From Parvularcula sp039818345 (GTDB lineage Bacteria > Pseudomonadota > Alphaproteobacteria > Caulobacterales > Parvularculaceae), in assembly GCA_039818345.1 (NCBI GenBank), contig JBCBUC010000014.1, positions 20,743 through 84,742 of the forward strand: a stretch of 64,000 nucleotides of DNA, written 5' to 3'. The position numbers and the translations under genes are program-made. This document shows positions 62,929 through 64,000 of the stretch, piece by piece. Each line of letters opens with the position of its first letter. Position 1 is the stretch's first letter. The notes below the pieces were generated by a model. It was not told where the DNA came from, did no database searches, and saw only the letters and a list, made by a program, of their open reading frames with translations.

Positions 62929-64000
62929 TTAACCCGTCATCCCGTTTTCATTCGATGGCTGTTCATCAGTGACAGTTTCGTCGCTGACTGCATCGCAGAA
63001 CCAAAGCTCGACGCGCCGATTGCTTACGCCCTCTATAACTGAAGGTTCGGCAGGAAATTCTCCGTAAGAAACGGGAATAATGGCTGTTGCTGCTTTCGAT
63101 GAATCGACCAGCTTGTCGAGCGCTGTCATGACGCTGGTAACGCGCTCGTTAGCGAGCTGATAGTTTTGCTCCGCTCCGCCGGGTGGTGTCGCCTTACCAC
63201 GAATAACCGCGATTTTCAGATCTTTCTGGTTACGCTCTAACGCGCTTGCCATCGCATAAAGGCTTTGCGTTCGATCGTTCATCTCACACATTTGGCTTGA
63301 AGACCCAGTCGTCAGGGTCTCTGTGCCTTTGTATCGGGCGAAACAACCGACAGAGATTGGCGGCAAAGTTGAATCACCGGGGCCAAATTCAACGAGGGTC
63401 TGTCTTTCGTGGGCTTGTCCAAGACGGCAAGTTGAAAGATCTTTTGAATCGACTAATCCAAAAAGCTTGTCTTTGCGTATCGGTAGGACGGCCTCTTTAG
63501 TTCGTATGGTTGTTGGTTTGACAGATAGGAATAAATCGGACCCCTTATCTTTTCTGAAGTCATCTACTTCCTTCCCATGTATCAAAAGATCTTCAATTTT
63601 ATCATAATAAATGATTCGCTGTATTCGTGTCTCGGGAACAATCATGATCTTTTGACGTGAATTCATAAAAATAGAAAAGCGTGAAAAAGAAAATAAGTGG
63701 ACTGTATAAAATAAGGTATCGTCCTCAAGTATGAGGCGCGAAAATGTGGAGCCTTTATTTGGTTCAAAAGCACTAAATAACCAGTCTATTGATTCGGTAA
63801 AGAAAAAAGTACTGGAAGAAAAATCATCGTTATTATTTAGGCGACGAATAGAGGCGCATTTATTATTATCATTATTGCAAATAGTATTCTCGGATTTGCG
63901 ATTTATTTTTTTAACTTTATATTGGGAATTCCTTCTCGTGCTATAGTTTACTTTCTCATCGCTGCATTTTTTATCCTCAACTTCTTTGTTAGTAACAGAA
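62929..64000 (-). CDS. Partial gene with OmpA-like C-terminal domain
   Basis: The gene is cut by the right edge. An ATG at 63666 exists, but the same frame runs without a stop to base 64000, at least 356 codons in total. The C-terminal part resembles the OmpA/MotB peptidoglycan-binding fold: LKIAVIRGKATPPGGAEQNY, LANERVTSVMTALDKL and SNRRVELWFC. The upstream part is rich in Asn, Lys, Ser and Phe, with AT-rich codons unlike every other gene here, which hints at foreign origin. No signal peptide or membrane helix is visible in the part seen, so the N-terminus lies beyond the window. Function unknown. Confidence 0.6.
   Translation of the reverse strand, partial: SVTNKEVEDKKCSDEKVNYSTRRNSQYKVKKINRKSENTICNNDNNKCASIRRLNNNDDFSSSTFFFTESIDWLFSAFEPNKGSTFSRLILEDDTLFYTVHLFSFSRFSIFMNSRQKIMIVPETRIQRIIYYDKIEDLLIHGKEVDDFRKDKGSDLFLSVKPTTIRTKEAVLPIRKDKLFGLVDSKDLSTCRLGQAHERQTLVEFGPGDSTLPPISVGCFARYKGTETLTTGSSSQMCEMNDRTQSLYAMASALERNQKDLKIAVIRGKATPPGGAEQNYQLANERVTSVMTALDKLVDSSKAATAIIPVSYGEFPAEPSVIEGVSNRRVELWFCDAVSDETVTDEQPSNENGMTG

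Noticed and set aside
63731..63946. Plus-strand open frame of 71 codons near the right edge
   Set aside because: It lies antisense to the longer minus-strand frame that stays open to base 64000 and joins a recognisable OmpA-like domain.

Overview
The window reads as chromosomal DNA of a GC-rich alphaproteobacterium. The lineage signals are the block cpoB-tilS-ftsH-(membrane protein)-folP-glmM-thiD, the pairs carB/greA, dapA/smpB and serS/surE, a DUF1217 flagellar-type protein, an ELM1/DUF1022 protein, a class II DAHP synthase, a family 5 uracil-DNA glycosylase, and CtrA-like TTAA-N7-TTAAC sites. Two proteins with LPLPGA-type C-terminal sorting tails imply an exosortase elsewhere in the genome. 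A free-living aquatic Caulobacter-, Hyphomonas- or Parvularcula-like organism fits, but the genus cannot be fixed from this sequence. No rRNA, tRNA, CRISPR array, transposase or prophage gene was seen.

Layout. 0.1-8.4 kb: rpsD with a clear terminator, an S41 protease lipoprotein, grxD and miaA (divergent), a secreted peroxiredoxin-like protein, an RhlE-type helicase, a GNAT enzyme, a small membrane protein and class II DAHP synthase. 8.4-16.8 kb: an MMPL/RND exporter, phenylalanine hydroxylase, a 470-base gene-free gap with operator-like sequences, a Gfo/Idh/MocA oxidoreductase, glutamine-dependent NAD synthetase, a YHS protein, the DUF1217 orphan and greA. 16.8-27.8 kb: carB, a Wzx-like flippase divergent from an O-antigen ligase/polymerase-like protein, a metallo-beta-lactamase-fold hydrolase, a 676-residue membrane protein with three tandem 52-residue repeats, and a CLC channel. 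28-37.4 kb: cell envelope, tRNA and folate block. 37.4-49.2 kb: DNA and RNA housekeeping (UDG, NYN protein, folK, serS, surE, holC), trxB, a second sorted surface protein, a beta-propeller protein and a lytic transglycosylase. 49.3-58.3 kb: dapA-smpB and metabolic genes to purA. 58.3-64 kb: a hybrid histidine kinase, a TPP-riboswitch operon (uncharacterised thioesterase-like gene plus thiC), and an AT-rich OmpA-like gene that runs off the right edge.

Most promising observations: (1) a 123-bp palindromic element lies in frame inside tilS, reminiscent of Rickettsia palindromic elements; (2) tilS has no ATG, GTG or TTG start that would retain its PP-loop; (3) an uncharacterised hotdog-like protein is co-controlled with thiC by a TPP riboswitch; (4) the folP start codon sits in a perfect 13-bp hairpin; (5) several palindromic or CtrA-like operators are visible; (6) the right-edge gene is longer and more AT-rich than its first ATG suggests. 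Coordinates of starts marked as revised were chosen from Shine-Dalgarno placement and family N-termini. Homology statements come from reading the translations, not from searches.
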